Positions 61,676 to 64,000 of a stretch of 64,000 bases of DNA are shown here, one piece after another. The notes beneath the pieces are model-generated. The model ran no database searches, was not told where the DNA came from, and saw nothing but the letters and a program-made list of their open reading frames with translations. The stretch is taken from positions 1,922,001 through 1,986,000 of the forward strand of contig NZ_AP024653.1 in assembly GCF_019977335.1 (NCBI RefSeq). Reading direction: 5' to 3'. How positions within the stretch are numbered: position 1 is the stretch's first letter; each line of letters opens with the position of its first letter. The translations under genes and the position numbers were made by a program. The stretch is from Arthrobacter sp. NicSoilB4. Lineage in GTDB: Bacteria; Actinomycetota; Actinomycetes; Actinomycetales; Micrococcaceae.

Positions 61676-61896
61676 TGAAGTGGCTGGAACTGGTTCAGGT
61701 GGCGGGAGCAACGCTCGTCGCGGCAGTGACCGTCGTGGTTCTGTACTCCCTGGGGGTCCGTCTCACCGCCATCGCCGGTGACGTGAGTGAACGAAAGCCG
61801 GCCTGGGTGCGGCCGCTCGCCTATGTGTGCTTCGGCCTGTGCGGCCTGGCCGTGCTGTTCGGCCTGTACCTGATCATTCCCTACTTCAGCAAGTAG
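61675..61896 (+). CDS. Small two-helix membrane protein linked to PiT
   Basis: A 73-residue protein with two hydrophobic helices (LVQVAGATLVAAVTVVVLYSLGV and LAYVCFGLCGLAVLFGLYLIIP). Its ATG overlaps the PiT stop as TAATG, so translation is coupled. Such small proteins often accompany actinobacterial pit genes; I infer a subunit or regulator of the transporter. Confidence 0.75.
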   Translation: MKWLELVQVAGATLVAAVTVVVLYSLGVRLTAIAGDVSERKPAWVRPLAYVCFGLCGLAVLFGLYLIIPYFSK

Positions 61897-61970
61897 CCGG
61901 CACGGCGCCGGGCTGCGCACCGCACGCGCCCTGCTGCGCGGGCAGGATGGGCACCCCGGCAGGAATTGGC

Positions 61971-61976
61971 TAGGCT
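61971..61976 (+). promoter_or_regulatory. -10 element TAGGCT, leaderless start of the RibD-like gene
   Basis: TAGGCT is followed by 6 nt and the ATG at 61983; the layout is the same as for the pirin gene. Confidence 0.6.
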
Positions 61977-61982
61977 GGGGCC

Positions 61983-62534
61983 ATGCCTGGTTTCCAGTAT
62001 TTTGTGGCGTCCTCGCTGGACGGTTTCATCGCCACCGGAGATGACAATCTGGACTGGTTGCTCCAGTTCGACGGTTTCGACGGCGGTCAGGAGAGCTACG
62101 ACAGCTTCATGGCCGACGTCGGCTGCATCGTGATGGGTGGCGACACCTATGCCTGGCTGCGGAAGCACGAACCGGACACCTGGCCGTATCCCGCGACGCC
62201 GTGCTGGGTGTTTACCCACCACGAGCACTCAGCCCCCAAAGGCGCTGACGTGACCTTCGTCCGCGGCCCGGTTGCCGAATTCCTTGAGGATCTCAGGGCC
62301 GGCGCGGCAGGCAAGAACGTCTGGATCGTGGGCGGCGGGGTCCTGGCCGCCCAGTTCGCGGACGCCGGAGCCCTCGACGAGATCATCATCTCGATCATTC
62401 CGGTGGTGCTGGGCAGCGGCAAGGCGGTACTGCCGGTGTCGGGTCCGACGGCGCCGCTGGAGTTGCTCTCCTCGCACACCATGGGCCGCGGCATCGTGGA
62501 GCTGCGCTACCGCTTCGGGGGCGTCCCGGCCTAG
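61983..62534 (+). CDS. RibD C-terminal/dihydrofolate reductase-like protein
   Basis: A 183-residue reductase-fold protein: FQYFVASSLDGFIATGDDNLDWL, CIVMGGDTYAWL, NVWIVGGGVLAAQFADAG and IPVVLGSGKAVLPV. It is the YyaP/YwjB-like branch of the RibD/DHFR superfamily with unknown substrate, and is divergent enough from the two other members in the window to be an independent gene. The leaderless TAGGCT promoter fixes the ATG. Confidence 0.87.
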   Translation: MPGFQYFVASSLDGFIATGDDNLDWLLQFDGFDGGQESYDSFMADVGCIVMGGDTYAWLRKHEPDTWPYPATPCWVFTHHEHSAPKGADVTFVRGPVAEFLEDLRAGAAGKNVWIVGGGVLAAQFADAGALDEIIISIIPVVLGSGKAVLPVSGPTAPLELLSSHTMGRGIVELRYRFGGVPA

Positions 62535-62581
62535 GGCCTGGGCGCTCCGCTGCCTGTGCGTCGTGCCCGTGTGCTTAGTGC

Positions 62582-63046
62582 CTACGCGCCGATGTCGCGG
62601 ATCAGGTTGGTGATGCGCGCCGTGGACAGCCGGCGGCCCAGTTCGTCCGTCATCACGACCTCGTGCGTGGTGAGCGTCCGGCCGAGGTGGATTGCCGTAC
62701 ACGTCCCGGTCACGGTGCCCGACGTGATGGCCCGGTGATGCGTGGCGCTGACGTCGATCCCCAGGGCCTGCCGCCGCGGCCCGGCGTGCATTCCTGCCGC
62801 AAACGAACCCAGGGTTTCGGCCAGGACCACGTGGGCGCCGCCGTGCAGGATCCCGGCGACCTGGGTGTTGCCTTCCACCGGCATGGTGGCAACTGTCCGC
62901 TCCGGACTCATCTCCAGGAAATGGATCCCCATCTTCACCACCAGGGCGCCCACGCCGTATTGTCCCAGCCATTCGTGCAGGTCCTCGGGAATCCCGGCAG
63001 CCGCCAGTTCGGCCGCGAACGGGCCCGGCGTGAAATTGTCCGTCAT
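62582..63046 (-). CDS. PaaI-type hotdog thioesterase
   Basis: A 154-residue hotdog-fold acyl-CoA thioesterase. The signature HGGAHVVLAETLGSFAA carries the catalytic glutamate, and GIDVSATHHRAITSG follows. It probably hydrolyses aryl- or acyl-CoA thioesters. I chose the ATG at 63046, which agrees with the family length; the frame extends 77 codons further upstream through the polA 5' end without similarity. It is divergent from polA with 19 bp between the starts. Confidence 0.88.
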   Translation of the reverse strand: MTDNFTPGPFAAELAAAGIPEDLHEWLGQYGVGALVVKMGIHFLEMSPERTVATMPVEGNTQVAGILHGGAHVVLAETLGSFAAGMHAGPRRQALGIDVSATHHRAITSGTVTGTCTAIHLGRTLTTHEVVMTDELGRRLSTARITNLIRDIGA

Positions 63047-63052
63047 GGCAAC

Positions 63053-63058
63053 TAGGCT
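63053..63058 (+). promoter_or_regulatory. -10 element TAGGCT before polA
   Basis: TAGGCT is followed by 7 nt and the GTG at 63066. It also lies only 7 bp from the divergent PaaI-type start. Confidence 0.55.
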
Positions 63059-63065
63059 GGCACCT

Positions 63066-64000
63066 GTGAGCGAAACTACCAAACCGGCCACTGCCCCCCA
63101 TTCTGCTGCCCTTGATTCTGCTGCCGTCGATTCTGCTGCCCTCCTGTCCGCGGACACCGCGGTGGACCTTCTCCCGGCAACTGGGACCGCAGCAGTGGCT
63201 GCGGCCAAGCCCGCCCGGAAGTCCAGCCGGGCCGCGGCGTCGGTTTCCGCCACTGAGGCGCCCGTGATTCCGATCACGGACCAGCCCCGCCTCCTGGTCC
63301 TGGACGGTCACTCGATGGCATTCCGGGCGTTCTTTGCGCTCCCCGCGGACAAGTTCTCCACCGCCACAGGGCAGCACACCAATGCGATCCACGGATTTAC
63401 CTCCATGCTCATCAACCTGATCAAGGAGCAGAAGCCGACACACGTCGCCGTGGCCTTCGACGTCTCGGACGACACCACCCACCGCAAGGCCGAGTACAGC
63501 GACTACAAGGGCGGACGCAACGAGACCCCCCGGGAGATGAGCGGCCAGATTGACCTCATCGACAAAGTCATGGGCGCGTGGGGGATCAAGACCATCAAGA
63601 TGCCAGGCTATGAAGCTGATGACATCCTGGCCACTCTCGCCGCCATGGGTGAAAAAGCAGGCTTCGAGGTGCTGCTCGTGTCGGGCGACCGTGACGCCTT
63701 CCAGCTGATCACGGACAACGTTTTTGTCCTGTACCCGAGGAAGGGCGTCAGCGACATTCCCAGGATGGATGCGACGGCCATCCAGGAAAAGTACTTCGTC
63801 AGCCCCGCCCAGTATTCCGACCTGGCAGCCTTGGTGGGGGAGTCCGCTGACAACCTCCCCGGCGTCCCGGGCGTCGGCCCCAAGACGGCGGCCAAGTGGA
63901 TTAACCTGTATGGCGGGCTGGAGGGGGTCCTGGCGAACCTTGACGCGATCGGCGGAAAGGTGGGGGACTCGCTCCGGGAAAACGTGGACGAGGTCAAGCG
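63066..64000 (+). CDS. polA: DNA polymerase I, 5' part (runs off right edge)
   Basis: The first ~311 residues of DNA polymerase I, covering the 5'-3' exonuclease domain. After an 80-residue low-complexity extension the domain begins RLLVLDGHSMAFRAFFAL. Metal-binding motifs follow in GYEADDILATLA and LLVSGDRDAFQLI, and the helix-hairpin-helix ESADNLPGVPGVGPKTAAKW. The frame is open to the last base. The GTG start is set by TAGGCT 7 nt upstream. The extension contains three 15-bp repeats encoding (H/D)SAA(L/V). Confidence 0.95.
   Translation, partial: MSETTKPATAPHSAALDSAAVDSAALLSADTAVDLLPATGTAAVAAAKPARKSSRAAASVSATEAPVIPITDQPRLLVLDGHSMAFRAFFALPADKFSTATGQHTNAIHGFTSMLINLIKEQKPTHVAVAFDVSDDTTHRKAEYSDYKGGRNETPREMSGQIDLIDKVMGAWGIKTIKMPGYEADDILATLAAMGEKAGFEVLLVSGDRDAFQLITDNVFVLYPRKGVSDIPRMDATAIQEKYFVSPAQYSDLAALVGESADNLPGVPGVGPKTAAKWINLYGGLEGVLANLDAIGGKVGDSLRENVDEVK

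Noticed and set aside
1..64000. tRNA or rRNA genes
   Set aside because: I looked for cloverleaf-like stretches with the conserved T-loop sequence and for rRNA and found none, but I could not run a dedicated search.

Overview
The window is high-GC, gene-dense chromosomal DNA from an actinobacterium. A Micrococcaceae member close to Arthrobacter/Pseudarthrobacter is the best guess. This rests on codon use (strong G/C at third positions), many GTG starts, a DUF4193 zinc-ribbon protein, a GerW-type protein in a non-sporulating context, form I CO dehydrogenase genes, and many promoters of the TAnnnT-6 nt-ATG type expected for leaderless mRNAs. Most genes look chromosomal and ordinary. One short stretch (about 34.6-37.0 kb) looks foreign.

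Layout. 0-13 kb: a small membrane protein, a universal stress protein preceded by a possible leaderless 12-residue leader peptide, a CYTH-CHAD protein, the HrpB helicase, nicotinate phosphoribosyltransferase, a standalone LigD-type polymerase/primase, an amidohydrolase, a GerW-like protein, a cyclopropane-fatty-acid synthase, an alpha/beta hydrolase and a pirin. 13-25 kb: a GH15 glycosidase, a membrane GGDEF-EAL protein, DUF4193, a two-component pair arranged tail to tail with overlapping 3' ends, amylosucrase with an HtaA-domain protein, a trypsin/PDZ protease without a visible signal peptide, and a SARP/BTAD-type regulator. 25-34 kb: three small enzyme families (RibD/DHFR-like, GNAT, SDR), an SOS-controlled umuDC pair with a clear LexA box, and a lipoprotein gene that seems to start with CTG inside the stop codon of the gene before it.

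34.6-37.3 kb: lower-GC genes (an unknown protein, a DUF4145 protein), a decayed serine recombinase and a perfect 29-bp inverted repeat. They adjoin a DUF5134 gene whose 3' half is lost. This looks like the scar of an integrated element at the tail of the CO dehydrogenase operon.

37.3-48 kb: a complete aerobic CO dehydrogenase locus. A LysR-type regulator is divergent from coxM-coxS-coxL, followed by an XdhC-YHS fusion, a MocA-like cytidylyltransferase, the MoxR ATPase CoxD, the VWA protein CoxE, CoxG, a second XdhC/CoxI and the truncated DUF5134 gene. Most junctions overlap by 4-17 bp. CoxL carries the form I signature AYACSFR. Next comes a second molybdoenzyme, an FdhF/YdeP-type oxidoreductase, facing a DUF6457 gene across two copies of an 80-bp palindromic repeat.

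51-60 kb: a dienelactone-hydrolase-like protein and an acyl-CoA ligase, then stress-type genes: a beta-CASP metallo-hydrolase coupled to an erythromycin-esterase-family protein, a membrane protein broken by an in-frame TAA, a terpene-cyclase-like toroid protein, a tandem universal stress protein and a coiled-coil membrane protein. 60-64 kb: a PiT phosphate transporter with a small membrane partner, a third RibD/DHFR-like protein, a PaaI-type thioesterase and the 5' part of polA, which runs off the right edge.

No rRNA, tRNA, CRISPR array or intact insertion sequence was recognised. All functional calls come from reading motifs and family resemblance by eye; no database was searched.
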